Shown here: positions 26,345 through 36,043 of the stretch, one piece after another | How positions within the stretch are numbered: the first letter of the stretch is position 1 | Layout: each line of letters begins with the position of its first letter | Program-made: the position numbers and the translations under genes | NCBI RefSeq assembly: GCF_001571775.1 | Contig: NZ_LRVM01000004.1 | Span: forward strand, 124,001-188,000 | From: Anaerotignum neopropionicum | GTDB taxonomy: Bacteria > Bacillota > Clostridia > Lachnospirales > Anaerotignaceae | DNA length: 64,000 nt | Direction of reading: 5' to 3' | Notes under the pieces: generated by a model | The model's input: only the letters and a program-made list of their open reading frames with translations | Database searches by the model: none | What the model was told of the DNA's origin: nothing

Positions 26345-28159
26345 ATGCAAGGCAACAAGAAGTTTTGGCGCATTTTTTTGATTTTCGTTATATTTTTCGG
26401 AGTGGTATTTTTTTTGATTTTTGATTATTCATGGCGCTGTAAATGCTTTATTGAAGAGCAAACTTATACTGCCCTTCGTAAGCAGGCAGAAACTGTGCGG
26501 AATGATTTTTGGCAAAGATTAGAGGGGGAATTTACACTGCTAGATTCTTTTTCTGATTATATGGGCAAAGAGGATGATTTTTCCTTAGAAAAAATTCGTG
26601 ATTTTAAAGATGAGAACAGTTTTTTGCAAGTTTTCGAAAAATTCGCAATTGCTGATGTAGAAACGGGGCTTGTGGAATTTGAAGATGGCACGTATGTTGA
26701 TATTTCTCAAAAAAAAGCTTATATAAATGCCATTCGTGGAGAACGAGACATTGATTATTTTCAACACGACGGGGCAGACATGGGCAAGCTGATATTAGCA
26801 ACACCCATATATCAAGAAAATAGGATTACGGGTGTATTAATTGCCGTTTTAAATGATGCTGTGGCAGAAAAACAAACCCCTATGGTGTCCTTTGAGGAGA
26901 GTGGTTTTGTTTGCGTGACAGATCAACAGGGAAATGCTTTAAGATTTGCCCATCCATATGAATCCTTTGATCTACAAGGCAATATTTTTGCATATTTTGA
27001 TGCAAAAAATGTGAATACAGGTGAGATGATTTCTGATATGGGCAATGATTTAATCAATTCCTTTTCCTACGACAATGGGGAGGAAAAGTGGTATACTGCA
27101 TATATTCCCCTGGGAATAAATGATTGGTATATTTTTTGTTTTGCGCCAAATGTGTTAACGACGGGAGTCACCGGCGAATTTGAATCCATGGAAACGTTTT
27201 TTATAATACAAATGTTTCTTCTTTTTGGAGTGGCCTGCATTTTCATCTATTTCTTAATGTGGCGTGCAGCAACTCAGATTAAAAAAGAGAATGAGTGTTT
27301 AAAAACGGCAGAAGAGGTTGCGGGCGTTGTTTCCTTTGAGGGAAATTATCAAAAAGATACCTTTGTGGTAAGCGACAATTATTTTAAGCAGTTTGGCAGA
27401 AGTCCTGTATGGCATAAAATAAGCGACTTTGGAAAACCCCATCCATTTATTTTGAAAGAAGATCAAGAGGCCTTTTTGAAAATGGGGCAAAGTTTAATTG
27501 CAGGCAAGGAAACGGGTAATGTGCAATATCGGTTTTTCGGAAGTGATGGAAAAATCCAATGGAATCAGTTTGTATATCGTGTATGGTATGATAGACATGG
27601 TCGTCCCAAGAAGTGTTATGGGATGATTATGCCGATTGATCAGCAGATGAAAGAAATTTCAAAGCTGCAAACACAGGTTGAAAAGGACCCGTTGACGGGT
27701 GTGCTAAACCGAATGGCATTTGAATTTTATGTGAATCATTGCTTTAAGGAAGAATTAGGCGAACAAACGCATGCTCTATTGTTGCTTGATTTGGACAATT
27801 TTAAGCAAATAAATGACGGCTACGGACATGTTTTAGGAGACTATGCCCTAATTACAACTGCCGAGCTTTTAAAAGCTTGTGTTCGCAATAGCGATTTTGT
27901 AGGCCGTCTTGGTGGGGATGAGTTTGTGGTATTTTTGAGAAATGTAAATAAGGAGCAGGCCGCAAATAAAGCCGGAGAAATTTGTGAGGCACTTGAGAAG
28001 GCGGAAATGAAATCCAATGAAGCGATTGTAACCTGTAGCATTGGAATTGCCTGCTTTCCCAAGGATGGGTGCAATTTTAGCGAGCTTTATGGGCGTGCAG
28101 ACCAAGGCTTGTATAAAGTGAAAGGAAGCGGCAAAAATAGTTTTTACATGGTAGATTAA
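26345..28159 (+). CDS. membrane diguanylate cyclase: Cache-PAS-like-GGDEF
   Basis: A 604-residue protein with TM1 at about 9-29, an extracellular Cache-like sensor (YFQHDGADMGKLILATPIY region), TM2 at about 280-300, a PAS-like segment and a C-terminal GGDEF domain. GGDEF starts at residue 523 and an RxxD inhibitory site (RNSD) lies five residues before it, so c-di-GMP synthesis with product inhibition is expected. No EAL or HD-GYP part is present. GAGGAAAG precedes the ATG. Confidence 0.88.
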   Translation: MQGNKKFWRIFLIFVIFFGVVFFLIFDYSWRCKCFIEEQTYTALRKQAETVRNDFWQRLEGEFTLLDSFSDYMGKEDDFSLEKIRDFKDENSFLQVFEKFAIADVETGLVEFEDGTYVDISQKKAYINAIRGERDIDYFQHDGADMGKLILATPIYQENRITGVLIAVLNDAVAEKQTPMVSFEESGFVCVTDQQGNALRFAHPYESFDLQGNIFAYFDAKNVNTGEMISDMGNDLINSFSYDNGEEKWYTAYIPLGINDWYIFCFAPNVLTTGVTGEFESMETFFIIQMFLLFGVACIFIYFLMWRAATQIKKENECLKTAEEVAGVVSFEGNYQKDTFVVSDNYFKQFGRSPVWHKISDFGKPHPFILKEDQEAFLKMGQSLIAGKETGNVQYRFFGSDGKIQWNQFVYRVWYDRHGRPKKCYGMIMPIDQQMKEISKLQTQVEKDPLTGVLNRMAFEFYVNHCFKEELGEQTHALLLLDLDNFKQINDGYGHVLGDYALITTAELLKACVRNSDFVGRLGGDEFVVFLRNVNKEQAANKAGEICEALEKAEMKSNEAIVTCSIGIACFPKDGCNFSELYGRADQGLYKVKGSGKNSFYMVD

Positions 28160-28294
28160 TTTGAATGTCGAAAGGTTGCAAATCTAAAAGCCATTGATTT
28201 TTTGATGGCTTTTGCTTGGCAATGAAAAAGAATTATTAAAAAATTACTTGCTTTTTGTCGGTATATGTGTTAATATAGATAAGCAGTTTTCTTT

Positions 28295-28378
28295 GCGGAT
28301 GTGGCGGAACTGGCAGACGCACCAGACTCAAAATCTGGCGGTAGTGATATCGTGTGGGTTCGAGTCCCACCATCCGCA
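28295..28378 (+). tRNA. tRNA-Leu (anticodon CAA)
   Basis: The acceptor stem GCGGATG (28295-28301) pairs with CATCCGC (28371-28377), with discriminator A. The anticodon arm is CCAGA-CTCAAAA-TCTGG, giving anticodon CAA, which reads UUG. A long variable arm marks a class II tRNA, and the T-arm contains GGTTCGAGTCCC. CCA is not encoded. A terminator follows immediately. Confidence 0.96.
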
Positions 28379-28382
28379 CGAA

Positions 28383-28426
28383 CAAAAAGTCATGTATGAG
28401 CATTTGAACTCACACATGACTTTTTG
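28383..28426 (+). terminator. terminator after tRNA-Leu
   Basis: A 13-bp perfect stem (CAAAAAGTCATGT 28383-28395 with ACATGACTTTTTG 28414-28426) has its T-run inside the 3' arm. Confidence 0.75.
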
Positions 28427-28485
28427 TGTTATTTGGCATATACTTATAGCTAGAATGGTTTTTGTTAAGTGAGAGGAGTGGGTTA

Positions 28486-28956
28486 ATGGATACTGTGAAG
28501 AAAAAGGTTTGGAAGGTTCCTCTGTTTTGCGTAGTTGCAGGATGGGTAGCTTTTCGTGTAGTGATTTTTTTGACAAGCCGTTTTGCAATAGTAACCCTTG
28601 CGAATGGCTCTGTTTCAGCAAACAATTCACGCGTACTTATTATATATACTGCTACATTCTTTGCGGCTCTGCTCATTGGCGGCCTGCTTGTTTTTAGAAA
28701 TATGACGAAAAAAGAGCTGTTTTTGTCCGCCTCAATTATTGTTGTGTTTCAGGTTGCAATGATTTTTATTCAATGGGCATTTCACCTTACCACTGGTTGG
28801 GCCGCTATCTTTTTCTTGTATATATATCAAATTTCTGAATGGAGCACAATTGTGCCGCAACTACTATATAGATTGAACGATAATATTTGGGTTGGTGCCG
28901 TTGTCAATGCTTTTATTCCTTATATCTTTATCCTTTTTGGGAAAAAGACAGCTTAG
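28486..28956 (+). CDS. small integral membrane protein, unknown function
   Basis: A 156-residue hydrophobic protein with four predicted membrane segments (about 12-30, 47-67, 75-98 and 125-150) and a short basic C-terminus (GKKTA). The frame extends to TTG 28462, but ATG 28486 has GAGAGGAG at proper distance. I do not recognise the family. It lies just after the tRNA terminator and appears monocistronic. Confidence 0.65.
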   Translation: MDTVKKKVWKVPLFCVVAGWVAFRVVIFLTSRFAIVTLANGSVSANNSRVLIIYTATFFAALLIGGLLVFRNMTKKELFLSASIIVVFQVAMIFIQWAFHLTTGWAAIFFLYIYQISEWSTIVPQLLYRLNDNIWVGAVVNAFIPYIFILFGKKTA

Positions 28957-29243
28957 CCTTAAGACGACAAAATGAGGCTAATTTTGTTATGCTGATTCAA
29001 ATCCCAATTTAAAAATAGGATGATATTCATAATTGATGTTACTTGTATGAAAATCTATGGATGATGTTTTTAACGCATGCATGGATTTTTTTTCGAAGAA
29101 GATAAAAATTAATTAGTTTATTAAATTTTCCATTGAATACCATAGTTTTTGCGTGCAACCAAAATGAAACTGATTCTTGCGCCATAGTTGATTCAAGTAA
29201 TCTGGTTTTTCTGTTATACTGTTTCCAGAAAGGAGGCTTAAAA

Positions 29244-29594
29244 ATGGCGTTTAGTGTTTCGTTGTTACTCGGAGGTTTACTGATTTTTTTAGGGATTGGA
29301 GCCGTTGTTATTATCCTTATTGTGCTAGTTATTCGAGCACTTCTCAAGTATATTCGCTCCGGCAGTGTGCGAAAGGAAAAAGAAATGATAACAAAATCCC
29401 TTGGTGAAGCGCTGAAGGAAAACCGTACCCGATGCAAAATGACACAGGAATTTGTGGCAGAAAGCATCGGTGTAAGTCGACAGGCCGTATCAAAATGGGA
29501 AAGCGGCGTTTCTGACCCAAGCACTTCAAATCTTCTTGCGATTGCAAAGTTGTATGATATATCAGCGGAAGAACTACTGAAAGAAGTACAATAA
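29244..29594 (+). CDS. membrane-anchored XRE-family HTH regulator
   Basis: A 116-residue protein with an N-terminal transmembrane helix (about 5-33), a short basic linker and a C-terminal Cro/C1-type helix-turn-helix (CKMTQEFVAESIGVSRQAVSKWESG). ATG 29244 follows AGAAAGGAGG; upstream in-frame codons are not supported. Such small anchored HTH proteins are common in Clostridia, often beside membrane proteins of unknown role. Its target is not evident. Confidence 0.78.
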   Translation: MAFSVSLLLGGLLIFLGIGAVVIILIVLVIRALLKYIRSGSVRKEKEMITKSLGEALKENRTRCKMTQEFVAESIGVSRQAVSKWESGVSDPSTSNLLAIAKLYDISAEELLKEVQ

Positions 29595-29747
29595 CCCAAT
29601 ACAGGAAGCTTATAAACATAGTCTGTGCTTATATACTATGGAAGAAAACTGATAAAACAGTATAAAAAGAATTATCTTTTTGTACTGTTTTTCTTTAATA
29701 ATTAATGGTAAAATAAATGAAAATGTGTTTCGTGGAGGGTTGATGTT

Positions 29748-29939
29748 ATGGATGGAATGAAGAGGTTGTGCTTTAGAATTGGGTTATTAATGCTGATTTT
29801 AGCAATCCTCTTTTTCATATATGCCTTAAATAATCCCCAGGCAAGCTTTCCTTGGAGTAACTCTATTACCTATGGGATTTACATATCCTATGCTGTGGCT
29901 ATGTTTTTTTTATTGATCTATGGACTGAGAGGAAAATAA
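29748..29939 (+). CDS. small two-TM membrane protein
   Basis: A 63-residue protein with two hydrophobic helices (about 7-26 and 40-59). GGAGGG lies 8-9 nt before the ATG and a terminator follows 11 bp after the stop, which supports a real gene. No family recognised. Confidence 0.55.
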   Translation: MDGMKRLCFRIGLLMLILAILFFIYALNNPQASFPWSNSITYGIYISYAVAMFFLLIYGLRGK

Positions 29940-29950
29940 GGAACATGGGA

Positions 29951-29979
29951 GGGTGTCAGTTGCGGTGATACCCTTTTTT
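29951..29979 (+). terminator. rho-independent terminator
   Basis: An 8-bp stem (GGGTGTCA with TGATACCC, one G-U) is followed by six T. It ends the small membrane-protein gene. Confidence 0.75.
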
Positions 29980-30570
29980 AATTGTGCGTTCATACTGAAA
30001 ATATGATTTCTTTGAGAACTTTGAAAAAAGCGATATTGTTAACTTTTTTGCTATGGAGTAAAGGCTGGGGATAGTTTTCCTTTCCTCAAATTTTATAAAA
30101 TGGGTTTGGTTATTTATGGTGTGCTGATAAAGGTGTATCCTGTATAAAGGTAGTTACCCTCTTTGGTTCAGGAACAACATATGGAGTAATTGACATATTT
30201 TGACAGGGGTGTATTGAGAAATATAGTTTTCAGAAACTAACTAGCATGAATCAAAGTTTTGAAAAAGTAGGACATACGTGGAGATTAGTACGTTTTACAA
30301 GAGTTTTCTGACACAAAAATTCTCAGCATTAACTGAGCAAGAGCGTGGTTGATCCTTTTTATTTTGGCTTATTTACTTTTGCTTTGAAAAAGAGGACTTT
30401 GCCATCTGCCCTGTCTTGGTGAGTGGAGGGGGAACGCCCAAGGTCTGCTTGTACGCTGTAATCATATGGATAATAATATTTTTATGAAAACCCTAAATTG
30501 TAAATATATTAAGATAAGCGAAATATACTTAGATTTAAATTTGTCTGTTTGTAGGCTGAATTGATTGTAT
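29980..30570. other. gene-free stretch upstream of an ABC exporter remnant
   Basis: No open frame, ribosome binding site or repeat could be supported. Because an exporter remnant follows, this may be eroded sequence of its missing transmembrane part, but I could not recognise it. Confidence 0.3.
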
Positions 30571-31093
30571 TATGTCCATGTAGCCAATGGCAGAAATAAC
30601 AAAACCAAAGCAGCCAAATGGCAATTCTATTTCTTTGCGTAATGTAACCTTTCGCTATAGGGATGCAAAAATAAATGCTTTGGATGGAATTCATATGGAA
30701 ATCAAAAATGGTGAGCATGTGCCTTTTGTTAGGCCCTCCGGCGGTGGGAAAACTACCTTGGCAAGTGTGATTGTCTATTTTTAGGATGTGAATGCAGGGG
30801 AGGTTTGTATTGGCGGCATTACGTGAAGGATATGGTTAAAAAAGATTTAGTGAGTACCGTTTCTTTTGTTTTTTAAGACAGCAAGCTTTTGAAGGCATCC
30901 ATTTTTGAAAATGTTCGCATTGCAAAGCCAAATGCACCCAAAGATGAGGTGTTAAAGACGCTGCATGCTTCGCAGTGCGATGATATTAAGATGGAATTTA
31001 TCAGAGTATGGTTCGCGTTCAAATGGAAAGACAAAACTGGAAATTGGGTTAAGTGTGAACGGCGAAGAGGACAATGTAAGACAAATAAGAGCA
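30571..31093 (+). pseudogene. decayed ABC exporter nucleotide-binding domain
   Basis: The first piece (30587-30784) reads ISLRNVTFRYRDAKINALDG and a Walker A region RPSGGGKTT, then stops. In shifting frames it continues as DVNAGEV-IGG, then VSFV, then ASIFENVRIAKPNAPKDEVL (from 30889), which is the Q-loop and helical part of an MdlB/MsbA-type exporter ATPase. Several stops and frameshifts interrupt it; no signature or Walker B follows and the transmembrane domain is absent. It is a remnant, not a functional transporter. Confidence 0.8.
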
Positions 31094-31119
31094 AATTAGA
31101 AAAAAATCAATAAAACTGT

Positions 31120-31163
31120 AAGCTTCTGAATTATAATATCTAATTATAGTTTAGAAGCTTTTT
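31120..31163 (+). terminator. terminator-like hairpin
   Basis: AAGCTTCT (31120-31127) pairs with AGAAGCTT (31153-31160) across an AT-rich, partly paired loop and is followed by a short T-run. It lies just after the exporter remnant and may be its original terminator. Confidence 0.5.
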
Positions 31164-31603
31164 GCATGAAAAAACATATTGAAATATAAAAAAAATTTTA
31201 CATTGAAAAATTAAATGTAACTGTTTTTTGTAAATAGTGAATAATATTCAAATGATATTAGTTTTAAAAAAAAATAATAATTTGAAAATTTGGAAATTTT
31301 TTTTTTTGTAAAAAATAAGCAATAATTTAATGAATAATTAAAATATATTGTCGAAATATGTGGATATTTTTTCTTTTGTATGGTAAAATATTATTAAAAC
31401 AATCAAACTAAAATTCTAAAATTTTGTATTTTTTTCACGATTATTAATATTAAATTTGTTTGCTAGTTACATTAATATATTTGTTAAAAATTTTTTATTA
31501 AATTTGTTAGGAATATTAACAGAGGGGGAAAACACACAGAAAATATCAGCCGATGAAATCATTTGAACTTAAACAATGAAAAAAATTTAAAAAGGAGAGG
31601 GGA
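31164..31603. other. very AT-rich intergenic region
   Basis: This 440-bp stretch of A/T-rich sequence precedes the second chemoreceptor. No gene or clear operator was seen; the receptor promoter must lie here. Confidence 0.35.
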
Positions 31604-33685
31604 ATGGGAATGAAATCGATAAAGCTTAAATTAGTTACTGTTTTTACGCTGGTGATATTTTTTATTACAGCGACACTGGGGGTTGTGAATGTAAAAATTA
31701 TAAGCGACAAATTAATGGAGGATGCTAATAGAAATTTGGAAACCATGGCAGAATCCGAGGCAAAATACATAAATTCATTAATAGATGCAAGATTAACATT
31801 TATTGAAGCGCTTGCACATAATAGTATTCTTTTAGACACTGAAATCTCTTGGGATGACAAAGTTGCTTTTTTAGCAAAAGAGGCAGAAAGAGAAGGCTTT
31901 GAAACGTTTGCAATTGTTAGTAAGCAGGGAGAGGCCACGGTTTTTGATGATGCGGCTAGCAAAGTAGATGTAAGCAGCAGAGATTACTTTAAAAAGGCCT
32001 TAAGCGGTGAGTCTAATGTATCGGATATTCTTCTTAGTAATGCCACAGGAACTTTGGTAGTTATATATGCAACACCAATTTATGATAACGGTGAGATTGT
32101 TGGGGTTTTTTATGGTCGTAATGATGGCTCCGCCCTTTGTGAGATTGCAAAGAGTCTATCTTTTCGATCCACAGGATCTGGCTACATCATAAATAATCAG
32201 GGGACCATGGTAGGGCATGCAAACATTGATTTGGTAATGCAGCAGACAAATCAAATTGAAATAGCGAAAACAGATGAGTCAGCAAAAGAGATGGCAGAGC
32301 TTACTCAGAAAATGATTGCTGGTGGAACTGGAAGCACAAGCTATCAATATAATGGGGTAGAGAAAATTGCGGCCTATGCGCCTGTTCCAAATAGTATTTG
32401 GATTGTAGCAATGACCGTGGAAACCAGTGAAATCTTGGAGGAAGTAAACAGCATACGAAATCTCTTTATTGCTCTAATATTAGGTGGAATTCTTCTTGGT
32501 GCAATTGTAACATTTTTTGTGAGTGGCGCAATTTCAAAACCCATTAAAAAAATCACAAAAGCGGCACAACAAATTGCCGATGGTAATTTTGATGCAGAGT
32601 TAAATATTAACTCTAAGGATGAAGTTGGGCAGCTTGCCGATGCATTTGGACAAACCATTGAAAGGCTGAAAAATTATCAAGGATATATTGATGAAATTTC
32701 GGATGTTCTTTTGGATATTGCCAAAGGGAACTTGACTACAGAATTAAATAGAGAATATGAAGGACAATTTGCAAAAATCAAAATTAATACCCATGCGATG
32801 CTTGACAACCTAAATTCAATATTAATGCAAATTAATCAAGCAGCCCAACAGGTTGATAGCGGCTCGGATCAGGTTGCAAACGGCGCGCAGGCCCTTTCCC
32901 AAGGCGCAACAGAGCAAGCAAGCTCAATAGAGGAATTATCTGCGGGGATTGCCGATGTGGCGGATCAAATTAATAAAAATGCTGAAAATGCTAGCTTGGT
33001 GCGGGAGAAGGCTGATTTAGCCGGAAAAGTGCTTGAAGGCAGCAATGAGGAAATGAAGCAAATGATCGCAGCCATGGAAAAAATAAGTTTTAGATCTACA
33101 GAAATTTCTAAAATAATAAAATTAATAGAAGATATTGCGTTCCAAACAAACATTCTCGCACTAAACGCAGCCATTGAGGCGGCGAGGGCAGGGAATGCGG
33201 GTAAAGGGTTTGCTGTTGTTGCCGATGAGGTAAGAAATCTTGCCGCAAAATCAACGGAGGCTGCAAATAATACTACCATTTTGATTGAAGAAACATTGGA
33301 AGCTGTCAAAAATGGAACGGAAATTGCAGCTAGTACAGCAAAGTCCATTGAGGAAAGCGCCGAAGGTGAAAAAGAAGTTATTTCGCTGATATTTGAAATT
33401 GCGAAGGCTTCTCAACATCAAGCTACTACCATTGAACAAATAAATATGGGCATTGCGCAAATTTCGGCAGTGGTGCAAACGAATGCTGCTACGGCTGAAG
33501 AAAGTGCCGCCGCCAGTGAAGAATTAGCCGGACAGGCAGAATTGCTGAAAGAATTGATTGGGGAGTTTAAGTTAAAAGAGGCAGCCTATGGTGATCACGT
33601 TGAGAAAAGCTATCACGATGATACCAATGAGAAAATAAAAACCCATAATGAAATAATGTATGAAGGGGATAACAGTAAATACTAG
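31604..33685 (+). CDS. methyl-accepting chemotaxis protein with dCache sensor
   Basis: A 693-residue receptor. TM1 is at about 7-28, the extracellular double-Cache domain at about 35-280 contains [10 protein letters not shown] and [17 protein letters not shown], and TM2 is at about 287-310. HAMP follows (about 310-362) and then the signalling domain with the MCP hairpin [23 protein letters not shown] 25-residue polar tail ends the protein. AGGAG at 31593-31597 is 6 nt from ATG 31604. dCache receptors commonly bind amino acids or organic acids; the ligand here is unknown. A terminator follows. Confidence 0.92.
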   Translation: MGMKSIKLKLVTVFTLVIFFITATLGVVNVKIISDKLMEDANRNLETMAESEAKYINSLIDARLTFIEALAHNSILLDTEISWDDKVAFLAKEAEREGFETFAIVSKQGEATVFDDAASKVDVSSRDYFKKALSGESNVSDILLSNATGTLVVIYATPIYDNGEIVGVFYGRNDGSALCEIAKSLSFRSTGSGYIINNQGTMVGHANIDLVMQQTNQIEIAKTDESAKEMAELTQKMIAGGTGSTSYQYNGVEKIAAYAPVPNSIWIVAMTVETSEILEEVNSIRNLFIALILGGILLGAIVTFFVSGAISKPIKKITKAAQQIADGNFDAELNINSKDEVGQLADAFGQTIERLKNYQGYIDEISDVLLDIAKGNLTTELNREYEGQFAKIKINTHAMLDNLNSILMQINQAAQQVDSGSDQVANGAQALSQGATEQASSIEELSAGIADVADQINKNAENASLVREKADLAGKVLEGSNEEMKQMIAAMEKISFRSTEISKIIKLIEDIAFQTNILALNAAIEAARAGNAGKGFAVVADEVRNLAAKSTEAANNTTILIEETLEAVKNGTEIAASTAKSIEESAEGEKEVISLIFEIAKASQHQATTIEQINMGIAQISAVVQTNAATAEESAAASEELAGQAELLKELIGEFKLKEAAYGDHVEKSYHDDTNEKIKTHNEIMYEGDNSKY

Positions 33686-33690
33686 TAAAT

Positions 33691-33733
33691 AAAAACAGCC
33701 GTAATTTATCTTTTGATAGATGCGGCTGTTTTT
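33691..33733 (+). terminator. rho-independent terminator
   Basis: An 11-bp stem (AAAAACAGCCG 33691-33701 with CGGCTGTTTTT 33723-33733) closes a longer loop. It ends the chemoreceptor gene. Confidence 0.8.
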
Positions 33734-34143
33734 AAAAAGGCTTAAACCGGTAAAAAAGTGAGACAAAGAAACAGGATTGATGCCTATATTACCAATTTGC
33801 CAAATTTCTTAAGTAAATTGTTAAAAATGAAAGCAGAGCATCATGGATTATTATTTCAAAAGTATTTCAAATGAAAGTAAAAATAAAAATGCGCCCATAA
33901 GGTACTTCTTAAAAGTTGATACTTTTTGTAAAACTGAGTTTTTTTTAAGTGGAATTTTAGGTCCATAAATGTGTTAAATAGATTTATAAGCATTTCAATT
34001 AACTGTTTTATATCAATTCACCAAGTAACAGCTGAAAAATTTCTATATTTTAATGACTATTTTTTCTTAAAAAGAGGTTTTAAATTTAAGTCTAAGAGTA
34101 TATGTTTTTATTAAAAAATTATTCATTATTTTGAAGAATTAAG
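33734..34143. other. gene-free spacer
   Basis: Low-complexity A/T-rich DNA between the chemoreceptor terminator and the next promoter. Nothing further was recognised. Confidence 0.35.
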
Positions 34144-34172
34144 TTGACAAAATTGTTAATTTTATTTATACT
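34144..34172 (+). promoter_or_regulatory. sigma-A promoter of the NlpC/P60 gene
   Basis: TTGACA (34144-34149) and TATACT (34167-34172) are separated by 17 nt. An inverted repeat TTGTTAA (34153-34159) / TTAACAA (34177-34183) spans the -10 region and could be an operator. Confidence 0.65.
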
Positions 34173-34223
34173 ATAGTTAACAATTATGTAACAATTTCGT
34201 TAGCTAGTTACGGAGGAGATATT

Positions 34224-35336
34224 GTGTTGATAATTTCCAAAGCACTGAAGCAGGTTTGTGTCGCAACATCTATTGTTTTGACGTGTTCTTCTATTACTTT
34301 TGCTGCAGATATGGGGCAGGCTACTGGGTCGGCCGTTAATATTCGAAAAGAAGCTAGTGGGGACGCTGATGTTGTTGGTAAAATAGATAAGGGCTCTGAA
34401 TATAAGGTATTGGGAAAAAGCGGTGATTGGTATCAGATTTCTTACGAAAGCGAAAAAGCTTTTGTTGCTGCTGATTATTTTGAAATCACAAAAACAGATG
34501 CAACAGCTACGGGGAATGATATAAATGTAAGAAAAGCTCCCGATGGAAATAGTGATATTTTAGGGCGTTTGACAGAAGGACAAGATGTCGTCGTTACTGG
34601 GCAAAGTGGAGACTGGTATCGCATTTCCTACGATGGTCAAAGCGGCTATGTCTGCAAGGATTTTATTTCCGGTGAGCTTTTAACTGCAGCTGCTTCTGTA
34701 GCCGTGGAAAATGCAGGACAGGATATTGAAGAAACCTATGGCGTAGTTACTTCTGCAACGGGGTTAAAGCTTCGTAAAGAAGCATCAATGATTTCGGTTG
34801 TGTTAGCGGTTTTGCCTTATGGCGCAGAAGTTAATATTGACCGTGTTGGTCAAGAGTGGGTTAGAATTATTACCGATGATGGTGTGAAGGGATATGTAAG
34901 TGCGGAATTTCTTTCTATCCGCAAAGGTGAGCGTACTACCAGATCCTATGCATTTAGCAAAGGCGCAGAAGTGGTTGCTTATGCAAAGCAGTTTGTTGGA
35001 ACGCCTTATGTTTGGGGCGGAACAAGCTTGAGTAAGGGTGTTGATTGTTCTGGTTTTGTATATTCCGTTATGAAAAATTTTGGCATTTCTTTAAACAGAT
35101 CTTCCTATTCTATGGTATCTAATGGAGTGGCGGTTTCTAAGTCCGAATTGCAGGCGGGAGATTTGGTTTTCTTTAACAGTGGAGGAAATAGCCGAATTTG
35201 CCACGTTGGAATTTATATGGGGGATGGAAATTATATTCACTCAACCGATGGTGCTGGCTATGGCGTTACGATTACAGCTTTAAATAGTGATTACAGTGCT
35301 AGAACTTATGTAACAGCAAGACGCGTAATAAGATAA
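34224..35336 (+). CDS. secreted NlpC/P60 peptidoglycan endopeptidase with three SH3 domains
   Basis: A 370-residue protein. A signal peptide of about 28 residues ends at TFAA. Three bacterial SH3 repeats follow at about 32-90, 93-150 and 172-232, each with a (V/N)xRKEA-type or NVRKAPD core, GxWYxI and VxxxY. The C-terminal NlpC/P60 domain has catalytic Cys in GVDCSGFVYS and His in CHVGIYMGDG. It would bind cell wall by SH3 and cut the stem peptide (D-Glu to diamino acid). GGAGGA is 6 nt from GTG 34224. It has its own promoter and terminator. Confidence 0.93.
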   Translation: MLIISKALKQVCVATSIVLTCSSITFAADMGQATGSAVNIRKEASGDADVVGKIDKGSEYKVLGKSGDWYQISYESEKAFVAADYFEITKTDATATGNDINVRKAPDGNSDILGRLTEGQDVVVTGQSGDWYRISYDGQSGYVCKDFISGELLTAAASVAVENAGQDIEETYGVVTSATGLKLRKEASMISVVLAVLPYGAEVNIDRVGQEWVRIITDDGVKGYVSAEFLSIRKGERTTRSYAFSKGAEVVAYAKQFVGTPYVWGGTSLSKGVDCSGFVYSVMKNFGISLNRSSYSMVSNGVAVSKSELQAGDLVFFNSGGNSRICHVGIYMGDGNYIHSTDGAGYGVTITALNSDYSARTYVTARRVIR

Positions 35337-35356
35337 AAATACTTAGTGAAATTTCA

Positions 35357-35391
35357 GGGCGGATTAACATATTGTTAATCTGTCCTTTTTT
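35357..35391 (+). terminator. rho-independent terminator
   Basis: GGGCGGATTAACA pairs with TGTTAATCTGTCC across a 3-nt loop and is followed by six T. It ends the NlpC/P60 gene. Confidence 0.85.
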
Positions 35392-35411
35392 GTTTGCTTT
35401 AGCATGACAAA

Positions 35412-35623
35412 ACCACCTGCTTGGCAGGTGGTAGGAATGGTTTTTGCTTTAGCTGTAGGCTTTTGTCTTTTATGAGTAGTAATACTAAAACTTTTAACAA
35501 ATATATAAAAATCATTAAAACCGTTTTAACGGTAGCGGGGCGTATGATGCATAAGGAGTATTTTTTCAATACACCCTCATAGCCCCTTATGGGGGCAGAC
35601 AAACCACCAGCTAAGCTTGTGGT
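35412..35623 (-). mobile_element. possible non-autonomous IS200/IS605-like element or remnant
   Basis: A 9-bp perfect hairpin (ACCACCTGC 35412-35420 with GCAGGTGGT 35424-35432) lies at one end. A similar imperfect one (ACCAC-AGCT with AGCT-GTGGT, 35603-35623) lies at the other. Between are more small palindromes (CCGTTTTAACGG at about 35522-35533; CCCCTTATGGGG near 35584-35594). Subterminal hairpins without inverted ends are typical of IS200/IS605 ends. No transposase or TnpB is encoded; a 67-codon minus-strand frame inside looks fortuitous. A MITE/PATE-like element is the best guess. Confidence 0.4.
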
Positions 35624-35663
35624 CCTAATTATGCGGTGAAATATACGTTAAAGGTGTGATTCT

Positions 35664-35694
35664 AAATTCCAATGATGTTTGGGAATTTTTTTTT
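35664..35694 (+). terminator. terminator-like hairpin
   Basis: AAATTCC (35664-35670) pairs with GGAATTT (35682-35688), followed by T to 35694. It has no clear upstream gene and may belong to element debris. Confidence 0.5.
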
Positions 35695-35734
35695 CATAAT
35701 AGCTAATGCTGCCGAAAAAGCTAAATTTAAAACA

Positions 35735-35980
35735 AGGGAAAGGATGGGCTAATATGAATAAGAAGTATAAAATAACTTATCCTAAAAAACTGAGGAATCA
35801 CACTGCAATTGGCCTTTAATTGCGCCGAGTTATTAAAAATAATAAGATGACTTTCAAAAGTTAGAGCGGTACCACAGCTTATGAAAAGCCCCCGTTTATA
35901 ATTGTCAAACAAAAATTAACCATATAAAAAACTGGCATTACAGGGATTTTTGACTATAATCTAGCGATACGAGCTTGAAT
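35735..35980 (+). pseudogene. decayed short reading frame, unrecognised
   Basis: An ATG at 35755 with GGGAAAGGATG upstream starts MNKKYKITYPKKLRNHTAIGL and then meets TAA. The same frame runs on for about 50 further codons, interrupted by one TAG and one more TAA, until TGA near 35974. This suggests an eroded small gene. The same stretch contains AGAGCGGTACCAC (35862-35874), which resembles a T-box antiterminator core, but no aminoacyl-tRNA or amino-acid gene follows. I cannot decide between the two readings. Confidence 0.25.
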
Positions 35981-36043
35981 TTTATGTTTTTTGGGAAAAT
36001 GAAGACGACGGATTTACATATATTTCACTCTAGGGATTGACTT

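Noticed and set aside
35399-35602. 67-codon minus-strand frame
   Set aside because: It lies across the hairpins of the IS200/IS605-like element; the peptide is low-complexity and has no family.
35862-35900. Firm T-box riboswitch call
   Set aside because: Only the short antiterminator-like core fits; no specifier loop or downstream amino-acid gene could be identified.
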